Shown: in pieces, positions 8,675-16,878 of the stretch
Position numbering within the stretch: the first letter of the stretch is position 1
Layout: each line of letters starts with the position of its first letter
DNA from: Flavobacterium lipolyticum
Lineage (GTDB): Bacteria; Bacteroidota; Bacteroidia; Flavobacteriales; Flavobacteriaceae
Reading direction: 5' to 3'
DNA: 20,990 bases
Assembly (NCBI RefSeq): GCF_020905335.1
Contig: NZ_JAJJMN010000004.1
Location: 1-20,990, forward strand
Translations under genes and position numbers: made by a program
Notes under the pieces: generated by a model
Told to the model about the DNA's origin: nothing
Seen by the model: the letters and a program-made list of their open reading frames with translations, nothing else
The model's database searches: none

Positions 8675-9819
8675 AATGAATTGAGATACTGAACCGATTG
8701 TATAATTATCTCTTTATCCAGTGCATGTACCTCTTCACCAATACCTATTTCATTTATCAACATGATCGTAAGCCGGCCGCCAAGATGCTCTCTGAACTCT
8801 TCTAATCCTCTAATTACCTCCTCTAAATGAGCATCAAGAACCGGGTGTGTTATTGCAAAACCCAATGTTAGGAAACATTTTAAAATTCGTTCCAGACTCA
8901 GTGCATCAATTCTATGTATCAAAAAAGAGTAAGTAACATCGAGGGCTATACCAATTGCTACGGCTTCTCCGTGGGTAATTTCATAATTAGTAAGCTGTTC
9001 CATTTTGTGGGCTGCCCAATGTCCAAAGTCTAATGGACGAGATGAACCTTTCTCAAAGGGATCCCCATTTTTAGAAATATGATCGGTATGCAAAGCAGCA
9101 CAACGAATAATAAGCGTTTCCATAACCGAAACTTCTCTGTTGTTAAGAGCCTGCGCATTATTCTCTATCCAGTCAAAAAAAGAAGCATCTTTTATGAGTG
9201 CCACTTTTATAGCTTCGGAAATACCGGATCGCCAGTCCCGTTCCTTTAGCGTTGTTAAAAAATCAGAATCATTTAGTACTGCATACGGTGGGGCAAATGT
9301 ACCCAGAAAGTTCTTTTTACCAAAATAATTCATACTGTTCTTTACCCCAACTCCCGAATCGTTTTGAGATAAAACAGTCGTTGGTATCCGGATCAGGCGT
9401 ACACCGCGATGTGCAATTGCCGCAGCATAACCTACGGCATCTAGTACAGCGCCCCCTCCTATTGCAATAAGAAAAGAATGCCTGTCTATTTTATTGTCAT
9501 TGATTAATTGCAGAACCGATTCAATAACATCCAAACTATTCTTAACGGCTTCTCCTCCCTGAACGACATTGATACTATGTTCTGAAATTCCAAACTGATA
9601 ATGATTAAAATAGTGAATCACATTTGCGATGAACTGACTTGTTGTTTCAACAACTCCTCTATCTATTACTATAGCAATTTTGGGCTGTTGGAAAGCGGGT
9701 TCTTTTTTGATCACATCAATAAGTGAGGTATTGCCGGTATCAAATAAAGAACGGCTAAAAATAATGTCATAATTAAATGTGACCTGAAAATTCTGCTGAA
9801 GTATCTGTTGTTGTTTCAT
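8647..9819 (-). CDS. eboD: EboD, 3-dehydroquinate synthase-like sugar phosphate cyclase
   Basis: A 390-residue member of the dehydroquinate synthase/sugar phosphate cyclase superfamily. The NAD-binding GGGAVLDAVGY (121-131) and IPTTVLSQNDSGVGVK (145-160) are clear. The zinc ligands Glu202 (SGISEAIK), His267 or His271 (DFGHWAAHKME) and His283 (THGEAVAIG) are in place, so it is probably a working metalloenzyme. Its context in the ebo cluster, rather than with shikimate genes, argues against a housekeeping AroB role. The true substrate is unknown; a cyclitol or similar product is possible from the superfamily. It lies 16 bases after eboC and overlaps eboE by 28 bases. Confidence 0.88.
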   Translation of the reverse strand: MKQQQILQQNFQVTFNYDIIFSRSLFDTGNTSLIDVIKKEPAFQQPKIAIVIDRGVVETTSQFIANVIHYFNHYQFGISEHSINVVQGGEAVKNSLDVIESVLQLINDNKIDRHSFLIAIGGGAVLDAVGYAAAIAHRGVRLIRIPTTVLSQNDSGVGVKNSMNYFGKKNFLGTFAPPYAVLNDSDFLTTLKERDWRSGISEAIKVALIKDASFFDWIENNAQALNNREVSVMETLIIRCAALHTDHISKNGDPFEKGSSRPLDFGHWAAHKMEQLTNYEITHGEAVAIGIALDVTYSFLIHRIDALSLERILKCFLTLGFAITHPVLDAHLEEVIRGLEEFREHLGGRLTIMLINEIGIGEEVHALDKEIIIQSVQYLNSFCQLNTEVC

Positions 9820-9835
9820 TTTGATAAAGTATAAA

Positions 9836-10732
9836 TCAGGTTACGGCAAACTTTTTAGATAATAAAATCGATATTGGCAACAAGGCCAGTACAAACAATG
9901 CGTATACCAGTCCTGCCGAACCTGCTACATAACTTGCATTAAGAGGAATTAGGGATAATACCCCTGTTTTTACCGCCTTTTGTATCGCAACCGGCTGATT
10001 GTAAAGGAAAGCTTTGTATTTTGCAAAAAAATTAATTCCGTACCAAAAAAGAAGAAAAGGCAGGAGCTGCCAAAATCTAAATTCAAGCTTGTATCCTATA
10101 AAAATAAACAGAACAACTACTATTGCATCGAGTATCAGAGCAGTCAGTATAGCGGACTTATTATTTCCCGAAGCTTCTTTTTTAGCCGTAAGTGTGATGG
10201 CTGCAATAAATAAAATAGGAATAATGCCAATGTACCAATAAGTAAAAACGGCGTCATTATTGATGCTCATCCCTAAAAGCAAATTTCCTCCCCGACAAAG
10301 TCCCATGTTTAATGGACCTGCAATGGAATAATGTTTACTTATTTTATCATAAGTAAGAGCCAATACACCAATTACCGCTGCCAGCATACCACTGAGAACT
10401 GATACCGCAAAAGCAAATCCGATTCCTGCCAGTAACATAAAACTGCCCAGTAAAATAGCTTCATCTTTGCTCACCAACCCACGTGGGAGTACTCTTTCCG
10501 GCCGATTTATGGTATCTGCTTCCAAATCGAAAATATCATTAAATACAATACCCCCTCCATACAAGCCAATTGTAGAAAGCACGAGCAGCAACACATTCTG
10601 TATCCCATTCTCATTGTTGCCATTCAAAACTAAAAGCCCGGAAACAGCAATCCCCGCAAGAATATCAGTCACTGCCGTAACAATATTTGCGGGACGCACT
10701 AAGGTTACTAAATAGAATAACTTACCTGACAT
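9836..10732 (-). CDS. eboC: EboC, UbiA-like membrane prenyltransferase
   Basis: A 298-residue integral membrane protein with about eight hydrophobic segments. It carries the first Asp-rich motif of the UbiA superfamily, NDIFDLEADTINRPERVLPRG (65-85 in part: Asn65, Asp66, Asp69, Asp73), and a second motif region, TYDKISKHYS (127-136), followed by GPLNMGLCRGGNLLLG. These motifs bind prenyl diphosphate through Mg2+ in family members that transfer isoprenoids to aromatic acceptors. In ebo clusters the acceptor is not known. The start codon at 10732 directly follows the eboB stop, with no spacer, which indicates tight coupling. It is the only clearly membrane-spanning protein in the cluster. Confidence 0.9.
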   Translation of the reverse strand: MSGKLFYLVTLVRPANIVTAVTDILAGIAVSGLLVLNGNNENGIQNVLLLVLSTIGLYGGGIVFNDIFDLEADTINRPERVLPRGLVSKDEAILLGSFMLLAGIGFAFAVSVLSGMLAAVIGVLALTYDKISKHYSIAGPLNMGLCRGGNLLLGMSINNDAVFTYWYIGIIPILFIAAITLTAKKEASGNNKSAILTALILDAIVVVLFIFIGYKLEFRFWQLLPFLLFWYGINFFAKYKAFLYNQPVAIQKAVKTGVLSLIPLNASYVAGSAGLVYALFVLALLPISILLSKKFAVT

Positions 10733-11641
10733 CTAGTTTTCTATAATGATTTTTGGATATACAATTTCTTTAGATTCCTGTCCTCTGAGCACACTGCTTC
10801 CTTCAAATAAAGAATCCTGAGTGATAGTGATTTCATTTTTCCAGTCTTCTTCATTCATTTGCCCGCTTTGAGAATAAGCCGTTAAGGCATTTTTATAGCA
10901 GGTTAGATGAACATCTTCTTTAGCAATTCCTCTTTCAAGCATTAAAGCTGCCGTTTTAGGAACAGATAAAGGATCACTTACTCCCCAATCGGCAGAACTG
11001 TCTACAATAATACGTTCAGATCCGTACTGCTTTACAACCTCTACCATCCGTTCATTCCCCATTTTGGTATTGGGATAAATGGTAAAAGCAGCCCAATATC
11101 CGCGATCTAAAACCTGTTTGGCTGTTTCTTCGTTATTGTGGTCGATTACCACCATATGAGGAGCCACTCCATGTTCTTCCAGCACATCCATACTTCTGAT
11201 GGTTCCATTTTTTTTATCCCGATGCGGGGTATGAACCATTATCGGCAAATTAAATTTCAAAGCCAAATCGATCTGTAGTCTGAAATATTTATCTTCGGCC
11301 GGAGTCTGATCGTCATAACCAATTTCTCCAATTGCCACTACTCCTTCTTTTGCTGCAAACAACGGTAATAAATCCATCACTTTTTCTGCCAGAGCTTCAT
11401 TGTTGGCTTCTTTAGAGTTTAGCCCTATAGTACAATAATGCTTAATTCCGAATTGTGAAGCTCTGAATCTTTCCCACCCCACCAAGGTGCTGAAATAATC
11501 CTTAAAAGAAGAAGCTTCTGTTCGTGCCTGGCCAAGCCAAAATGCCGGTTCAATAACAGCTACAATACCTGCAGCACGCATTGCCTGGTAATCATCTGTT
11601 GTTCTGGATACCATGTGAATATGTGGGTCAATGTAATACAT
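10733..11641 (-). CDS. eboB: EboB, TatD-like metal-dependent hydrolase
   Basis: A 302-residue TatD-type amidohydrolase. The N-terminal metal motif is DPHIH (5-9: His7 and His9), followed by Glu106 in GEIGYD, His137 in MVHTPH, His168 in VIDHNN and an Asp in VDSSADWG (214 or 218). The full set of metal ligands of the superfamily can thus be placed, so a hydrolytic activity is likely; the substrate is unknown. TatD proteins are often nucleases, but this branch is tied to ebo clusters and more likely acts on a small molecule. It starts 3 bases after eboA ends and abuts eboC. Confidence 0.88.
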   Translation of the reverse strand: MYYIDPHIHMVSRTTDDYQAMRAAGIVAVIEPAFWLGQARTEASSFKDYFSTLVGWERFRASQFGIKHYCTIGLNSKEANNEALAEKVMDLLPLFAAKEGVVAIGEIGYDDQTPAEDKYFRLQIDLALKFNLPIMVHTPHRDKKNGTIRSMDVLEEHGVAPHMVVIDHNNEETAKQVLDRGYWAAFTIYPNTKMGNERMVEVVKQYGSERIIVDSSADWGVSDPLSVPKTAALMLERGIAKEDVHLTCYKNALTAYSQSGQMNEEDWKNEITITQDSLFEGSSVLRGQESKEIVYPKIIIEN

Positions 11642-11644
11642 GTA

Positions 11645-12520
11645 CTAAATTTTTAATAGTGAATAATATTGGGTTCCTATTTCATCCCATGTTGCCGTGC
11701 TTTGAGATAATACCTCTTCAGAAATTTCATTTTCTTTAAAAAAAATACTCTCTTTCAGCACTTTTACCGCAGCCACTTGGGTCAATAACTCTCCGGTTCC
11801 TATTGCTTTTGTCAGATCGTCTGCTATTTCCCGGTTTACAAAACCGGCTGTCAATCTCCAAATTTCCGGTGATACTAATCGTCCTGCCGACCAGCGTTCG
11901 TGAATATAATCGTTTATAATTAAGGCCAGCTTTTCATTTTTACGTAGTTTTAAGCCAATAATTTGATACAATGGACGCCCCATAAAAAGGGCTTTCAGCA
12001 CCAACTGATTCCATGCATCAACCGGCAGGTATTTTGCTGCAAAAGGATTCCCTAAGGCTACAGCATCAAACACTGCAACCATATTGGTTCTGATTCCTTC
12101 CTGAATTGTCAAAATAAATTCCTCTGCATTTTTTAAGAAAAAAAGTCCCTTATACAAACTGACTAACTCTTTTATGTCTGCCATTTCTGCCAGGTTCTTT
12201 ATTGTTTCAATATTTTGATGCTCTGGAAGGTGCATCATTAACAAACTACGGCAAAGCTGCTGCAGATCCCAATTAGCTGTTGTAAAGCCGGGATACAATT
12301 CTTCCAGCAAAATAGTTTCCTGCAAGGTCCATTTTGGAATTATTGGCGAAATTTTCCTGGTAACTAAACCAAAAGTCTGAAAAAACTGTGTGTTGTTCTC
12401 AAACCAGATATGGCTTTCCATCCAATCTGATTCAGCTTCTGAAAGTTTCTGTCGAATTAGAGTTCGTATTATTTCTGCTGAATTAATTCTTATTGCTGTT
12501 GCTGTCCTATCCGTTTTCAT
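11645..12520 (-). CDS. eboA: EboA domain protein
   Basis: A 291-residue, mostly helical protein with no recognised catalytic motif. It carries the signature of the EboA family in the central and C-terminal part: EGIRTNMVAVFDAVALGNPF (141-160), AWNQLVLKALF (169-179), RPLYQIIGL (182-190), and HERWSAGR with PEIWR (208-222). There is no signal peptide or membrane segment. Its function in ebo clusters is not established; it may be a scaffold or partner for the enzymes encoded behind it. It follows the VOC gene by 23 bases and precedes eboB by 3, placing it in the same transcript. Confidence 0.9.
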   Translation of the reverse strand: MKTDRTATAIRINSAEIIRTLIRQKLSEAESDWMESHIWFENNTQFFQTFGLVTRKISPIIPKWTLQETILLEELYPGFTTANWDLQQLCRSLLMMHLPEHQNIETIKNLAEMADIKELVSLYKGLFFLKNAEEFILTIQEGIRTNMVAVFDAVALGNPFAAKYLPVDAWNQLVLKALFMGRPLYQIIGLKLRKNEKLALIINDYIHERWSAGRLVSPEIWRLTAGFVNREIADDLTKAIGTGELLTQVAAVKVLKESIFFKENEISEEVLSQSTATWDEIGTQYYSLLKI

Positions 12521-12543
12521 TTTATAAATCTTTTTGGGCTCAG

Positions 12544-12981
12544 TTACTTTAAAATGTTTTCCCTGACAACCAGTGAATTATTATCCGGATCTCTAAAAAA
12601 GAAAAAACGATCTTCATACCCGTCATCTGAAGTATTAGAATTGATTACAACACCGTCTATTTCATCGATCACCACTCCATTGACTCTAAAATAATCAAGC
12701 GTTGCCTGAATATCCTTTACAATAAAGCTCGGAACTGTTCCTGTTTCCGGTAGTGGGTAAAAAGGAGTGTCAATATCTTTGTATAATCCCAGCATAAAAC
12801 CATCTTTGTTCTTATGCTCTAAATACAGTTGTATAAAGGATTCTGTGCCAAAATTCCCATCAGAGTTGAGCGTATATCTACCATCTGTTTTAAAATCAAG
12901 GATTTCCTCATAGAATTTTTTAGATTTAAGAATATCACTGACTGATACTTTTATCACTACTGCTTTTGACTTAAATTTCAT
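12544..12981 (-). CDS. VOC-fold (glyoxalase/bleomycin-resistance-like) protein
   Basis: A 145-residue protein with the two-module VOC fold. Module one begins VIKVSVSDILKSKKFYEEIL (9-28) and module two PSFIVKDIQATLDYF (84-98); it ends with FFFRDPDNNSLVV (127-139). The positions that normally carry metal ligands appear substituted: no His in the first strand, and Val where DPxGNxxE has its Glu. A metal-free ligand-binding role, as in drug-binding VOC proteins, or an altered enzyme are both possible. It lies between the VioB-like ferritin-domain gene (26 bases) and eboA (23 bases), so it links the two halves of the operon and may bind or tailor their product. Confidence 0.8.
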   Translation of the reverse strand: MKFKSKAVVIKVSVSDILKSKKFYEEILDFKTDGRYTLNSDGNFGTESFIQLYLEHKNKDGFMLGLYKDIDTPFYPLPETGTVPSFIVKDIQATLDYFRVNGVVIDEIDGVVINSNTSDDGYEDRFFFFRDPDNNSLVVRENILK

Positions 12982-13007
12982 TTCTTTTTTACTTTTAAAT
13001 CAACACA

Positions 13008-14057
13008 TTATTCCCCAACAACATATTCAAAACTAGGCCCCGTTACAAAACCAGGGTGATTAGGATCGGGAATCGCCAGCAACTTAAGAGCATATAATCG
13101 CAAAGAATACATTACCCCCATTGCGGTACTAATCTTCTCTGGTTCTCCATTAAAAGTTTCATGCAAACTATTAAGCAAAGAAGTGTAGTTGTAATTAAAG
13201 AACTTACTATTAATATAAGCCTGAGAATCCTTTGGATAATCATTCATTTTAGGATTTGGCCACATATTTGGTACTAATTCAGGATTAAACGCAATTAATG
13301 GATCCCCAAACATATACCCTCCCTCAGGGTCTGCCTGTATTGTTTTACCCTTATAAATTTCTTCAAAACGGTAGTAGTGCGCCAGTTCAGGAACATTTCC
13401 ATCGTCTGCAGAACTTACAAATGGATCTGTTGTTGTTCCTTCACCCTGATCAATAATGATATCTATACCTCTTATAGCAGTTGCCTCATCGACAATAGGG
13501 AATAATAAAGATGCATCATAAAATTTTTCAAAGGTCATTTGATAGTTTGGATTTCCAACAAATATTGTTTTTCCTTCCGCTTTTGCAGCAGCTTCAAGTT
13601 CTACTATTATTTCTTTTATTCTGGTATAAAACACTCCTATGGTAATTACATTAGAGACCATCAAACGATTATGGATATCAATTGGATCTTCTGGCTCTTC
13701 AATTGACATAAAAACATCTTTCACAAGATCTAAAGAAAACTTTTTGAGCGGCACCTGTAATCCATCAACTACAGAGCCTGGTAAAGGCCCCGGGTATAGT
13801 GGTATAAAACCAGGTTTATTAATAACCGGACTTCCTCCTACAGCATTCAATATATTGCAGGCTATAGATAAATGCAGCATTTCTTCACGAACTACAGAAC
13901 CTATCAGGTTTGATATTTGATCATTACCGGTCTCAAATAGCGTAAAATTTGCTGTTAAGTAGGGCGGAATTGTGGAATGTTCTAACTCAATGGCAGTTTG
14001 CAGCGCATTTTTTAGATCGGAGAGAGTCTCAATTTTTATCGTTTTTAAGAATATCAT
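13008..14057 (-). CDS. Ferritin-like protein resembling the VioB/RebD C-terminal dimer-synthase domain
   Basis: A 349-residue protein matching the ferritin-like domain of VioB-type iminophenylpyruvate/imine dimer synthases. Helix one has AIELEHSTIPPYLTA (22-36) with Glu26; helix two has REEMLHLSIACNILNAVGG (57-75) with the metal-type pair Glu59 and His62; then LYPGPLPG (87-94). A later helix gives DEATAIRGIDIIIDQGEG (190-207), followed by ELAHYYRFEEI (224-234) with Glu224 and His227. A metal site is therefore intact. In violacein and rebeccamycin pathways this domain joins two oxidised tryptophan units, but there it is fused to a large N-terminal part; here that part appears to be the separate gene 24 bases upstream. 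Family placement is firm; the substrate is inferred. The last ~100 residues (GYMFGDP to the C-terminus) belong to the same extended family. Confidence 0.82.
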   Translation of the reverse strand: MIFLKTIKIETLSDLKNALQTAIELEHSTIPPYLTANFTLFETGNDQISNLIGSVVREEMLHLSIACNILNAVGGSPVINKPGFIPLYPGPLPGSVVDGLQVPLKKFSLDLVKDVFMSIEEPEDPIDIHNRLMVSNVITIGVFYTRIKEIIVELEAAAKAEGKTIFVGNPNYQMTFEKFYDASLLFPIVDEATAIRGIDIIIDQGEGTTTDPFVSSADDGNVPELAHYYRFEEIYKGKTIQADPEGGYMFGDPLIAFNPELVPNMWPNPKMNDYPKDSQAYINSKFFNYNYTSLLNSLHETFNGEPEKISTAMGVMYSLRLYALKLLAIPDPNHPGFVTGPSFEYVVGE

Positions 14058-14081
14058 AATCAGATTTTTATTTTATGAATA

Positions 14082-15839
14082 CTATGCTTTATTTGCTGTT
14101 GCAGTTTTATCGATGACATCTTGTAAATAGTTCAAAATAACCGTCTTTTTATATTTAGAAAGATCTCTTGTTGCAGGCATATAATTAGGATCATCAAGAT
14201 CTTTACTAAAAACTAAATGCAATATTTGCGCATTTTTATCAACCACCGTTTTATCTGCCAGATTAAAAATTCCTTTTGACATCAACGGATACAAATTGGC
14301 ATATTGCTGCATGATGGGCTGAATAAAGTTGTCCCAGTCAGGAATTATTTTTGGGGTTGGAGCACCTGAAAAAATCAAAAGACTAATAAAATTAGACTGA
14401 TTACAATCGTCAAAACTTTGCGTGCTCAGATTATAGCTGATAGCATAAATTTGTCCATCAATGTATACTCTCGGATTTCCGGGATCGGGAGCTGTAAACC
14501 TAAGTACAGCTTTACCATTTGCATCTGTTGTAACTTCTGCGGGTTTATTTCCTGAGAAATAAGGTATTGGAGGAGTACCAACTGCAGGTACCACTGGCGG
14601 TGGTGGCGAACCCAGTAAATTTTGTGTATTATCTTGTGCCTGAATGATTGCATTTGGAAGTGCTTTTCCAAGATGAGTTGCGTAAAAATTAATTTTACAC
14701 TTATCTTCAGGATCTAATCGAAATACAAATTGATCAGCACCTACATAATCAATAGACTCTGTATAAATTAATATCCCCGTCTTAGATTTTTTTAAACTAA
14801 AAACATCATTGATACTGTCTGTCATATTTGTAACAATTGCCAATGGGTATTGGTTACAAAGATCCAGCTGTTCGTCTGAAAGTGGAAAAGTAAAAATTCC
14901 TGATGTACTCATATACCAATCCAAACCTGAATAATTTATTTGTCCAATGACTGATATCCCTGTATTGGTATTGATAACAAGGTGTAAATTTTCACTTGTA
15001 TTGACCCCTTCTGCATTAAATTGTAGCGCATTACCAAAATCAAGTACAACTTGTTTTAATTTCTCATCGACTAATGCGGTAGCATAATTATATTTTTGTC
15101 TTTGTCCCTGCGGTAAATATTGAGGAAGTGGATTTGGAAATAATTGTCTTCCCAATACAAAATGTTTAGGTTCTCTATTATTTGAAGGTCCTATTGAGCC
15201 AGTTATTCTGCCTAAAGTAAATTGGTCTGAGGTGTGATCTCCATTAAATCTATCCACCGTAAAATGTATAGATAATTGCTTAGCACTTACCGCTTTTAAT
15301 TCGTTAAGATATCTTGAGTTAGATATTTTAAAATTCCAATCAATATTCTTTATAACAGACTGATAGGTTGCCCCTGCTCCTGAACTACCTCGTAAATCAA
15401 CCGATCTTGAAAACCAAATATTGCTAAATGGTGCCATCTCATAATCACCTTTCACCAGTGTATTACCCTCATTATTTACAATTCGTACCACAAACCCCCA
15501 AAGTTGAGAAACCATTTGTTGCTGACTATCTAAATCTACAATTTTTCCTGCGGTACGTGCATCGGTATCCATGACAGACATACCAATAATAGGATCTAAA
15601 AGTGGATTATCCGTACTCGTTCCGTCCTGATAGGTAACACTCGTAATTTTACAGCCTAGAAATCGCCAGTTTCCGGTACCATCCGGATTCCACCAACCAT
15701 TTTCCTGGCCCGGACCGTAATTTTGATATTTTGGCTCAAATGTTTCATTGTTAAAATGTGTGGGATCATTATTTACAGTCGAAGGATCGGCCTGAAACTG
15801 ACCAGAAAATGTAAGACGCGGGACGTTTAAATAGGACAT
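14082..15839 (-). CDS. Protein resembling the N-terminal part of VioB/RebD-type enzymes
   Basis: A 585-residue protein with no signal peptide. Its start, YLNVPRLTFSGQFQADPST with NNDPTHF (3-29), resembles the opening of VioB-type proteins (LDxPRxxFxG then NxD). The middle contains VDRFNGDHTSDQFTLGRI (195-212). A Pro-rich linker (SPPPPVVPAVGTPPIP, 411-426) leads into a beta-sandwich-like segment, VTTDANGKAVLRFTAPDPG (436-454), then PRVYIDGQIYAISYN (456-470). The C-terminal part has YANLYPLM (513-520) and DDPNYMPATRDLSKYKK (549-565). Together with the next gene the length (585 + 349) is close to that of single-chain VioB or RebD (about 1000). This is the first gene of the minus-strand cluster. 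I recognise the relationship from motif similarity only; the catalytic role of this half is unclear even in known pathways. Confidence 0.65.
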   Translation of the reverse strand: MSYLNVPRLTFSGQFQADPSTVNNDPTHFNNETFEPKYQNYGPGQENGWWNPDGTGNWRFLGCKITSVTYQDGTSTDNPLLDPIIGMSVMDTDARTAGKIVDLDSQQQMVSQLWGFVVRIVNNEGNTLVKGDYEMAPFSNIWFSRSVDLRGSSGAGATYQSVIKNIDWNFKISNSRYLNELKAVSAKQLSIHFTVDRFNGDHTSDQFTLGRITGSIGPSNNREPKHFVLGRQLFPNPLPQYLPQGQRQKYNYATALVDEKLKQVVLDFGNALQFNAEGVNTSENLHLVINTNTGISVIGQINYSGLDWYMSTSGIFTFPLSDEQLDLCNQYPLAIVTNMTDSINDVFSLKKSKTGILIYTESIDYVGADQFVFRLDPEDKCKINFYATHLGKALPNAIIQAQDNTQNLLGSPPPPVVPAVGTPPIPYFSGNKPAEVTTDANGKAVLRFTAPDPGNPRVYIDGQIYAISYNLSTQSFDDCNQSNFISLLIFSGAPTPKIIPDWDNFIQPIMQQYANLYPLMSKGIFNLADKTVVDKNAQILHLVFSKDLDDPNYMPATRDLSKYKKTVILNYLQDVIDKTATANKA

Positions 15840-16047
15840 AGTTTTAGTTTTTAAATTTTAGAATAACCAACTTCTTAACACCAATAGTACTTTTTGAATT
15901 GTTTTTTAACCATTTATGTGTCAAATTTAAACAACACTCTCATAGATCTGTAATAAAATGTTACAGGCAACTTTTTTTTTGCCATAGAGTAAAAAAAACT
16001 AAGCATGAAATTGATTCTATAGCAGTTGGAAACACAAATAATAAATG
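15840..16047. other. AT-rich spacer upstream of the operon
   Basis: About 210 bases lie between the first operon gene and the IS3-type ends. Other than the possible -7 element, no feature was recognised. A 74-codon plus-strand frame (15899-16123) crosses this region and the IS ends; its composition and lack of family make it an unlikely gene. Confidence 0.4.
15922..15929 (-). promoter_or_regulatory. Possible -7 promoter element of the nine-gene operon
   Basis: The minus strand reads TAAATTTG here, a full match to TAnnTTTG, about 83 bases before the first ATG at 15839. A -33 TTG at 17-23 bases is not obvious. It is the best promoter-like site upstream of the cluster, and no similar perfect site was noticed in the short gaps inside it. 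Confidence 0.35.
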
Positions 16048-16118
16048 TAGAATTACCTCTATTTTGTCGCAAAAAACAACGTTCTTAATTGGAGTTACCT
16101 CCTATTTTGCCACAAAAT
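16048..16118 (+). repeat. Two tandem IS-end-like sequences
   Basis: Two similar ~28-base segments lie 42 bases apart in the same orientation. TAGAATTACCTC followed by TATTTTGTCGCAAAA (16048-16074) resembles TGGAGTTACCTCC followed by TATTTTGCCACAAAA (16090-16117). The second starts with TG and precedes the orfA remnant by about 105 bases, so it is a good candidate for the left terminal repeat of that IS3-type element. The first may be the end of an older or second insertion. Confidence 0.5.
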
Positions 16119-16780
16119 GTTAAGGCGGTTTTTGAGAAAAACCTAAAAAGAGGCGAATCGCTTGTTTTTTTGACACTATAATTCTAAAGATTAAAAGGAA
16201 TAATACTGTCTAAATTTACAACGATGAAAAAGACAAGAAAAAAGTACACGTTAGGGTTTAAGATTCTGGCCGCCTCGATGAGCATACACTGCGAAAGGGT
16301 ACTTGATGTGGCCCAAAATCTTAATATTAGCATTGATAAACTACAGCACTGGAAGAAGCTTTACAAAGACGGAAAGTTTGCTGCAAAAAAGCCTTTTATC
16401 TCTGCTCTTGATCAAAAAGAACTCCTAAAAATAGGTAAGCAGATTAAAGAGCTGTAAACGGAATGCGCTTTACCAAAAAAAAGGTTCAAGACATCTTCTC
16501 CAAGAACAGCGAATAAGGTATGAATTTATCAGAGAGCGCCTCTATATTTCTCGTTGGAAAGATGTGCAGGTTTTTTAAGGTCGATCCAAGCTGCTATTAT
16601 AAATGGCTAAAAGGACTGCCTAGTAGCAGATCCGTACGTAAAATTTTCATCGCATCTAAAATTACCTGGATTTATCACTGGAGCCAATACAGGTGTGGAA
16701 GCCCCAGAATTACCAAAGAACTCTCGGCAATCGGCAATTTGACAATAGGAGAATTTCACAGTCAATGTTCAGTTATTTAA
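16090..16780 (+). pseudogene. Degenerate, truncated IS3-family element (orfA/orfB remnants)
   Basis: After a terminal-repeat-like start, 16224-16457 encodes an orfA N-terminus with a helix-turn-helix of IS3-family type (MKKTRKKYTLGFKI, LDVAQNLNISIDKLQHWKKL, FAAKKP). It stops early after IKEL; the expected end of orfA (KKKVQDIFSKNSE, then stop) continues in another frame to 16516. The orfB start YEFIRERLY is in one frame, and the main part begins in another: VGKMCRFFKVDPSCYYKWL, then SQYRCGSPRITKEL (16520-16780). The DDE catalytic domain is missing. At least two frameshifts and a large 3' deletion make it inactive. Confidence 0.8.
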
Positions 16781-16878
16781 ACAAGTTTTTAAGACTAATC
16801 CTTTATAAATTTTATCAAAAAAACTAATTTCATTCCTTTGTGCATTCTCACTAACTGATACTTAAATAATAAAAAAAT

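Noticed and set aside
8647..9819. EboD as the housekeeping 3-dehydroquinate synthase AroB
   Set aside because: The motifs fit the superfamily, but the gene is embedded in a complete ebo cluster and far from shikimate genes, which fits EboD better.
15899..16123. 74-codon plus-strand frame upstream of the IS3-type remnant
   Set aside because: It crosses the IS-end repeats and has no family or sensible composition.
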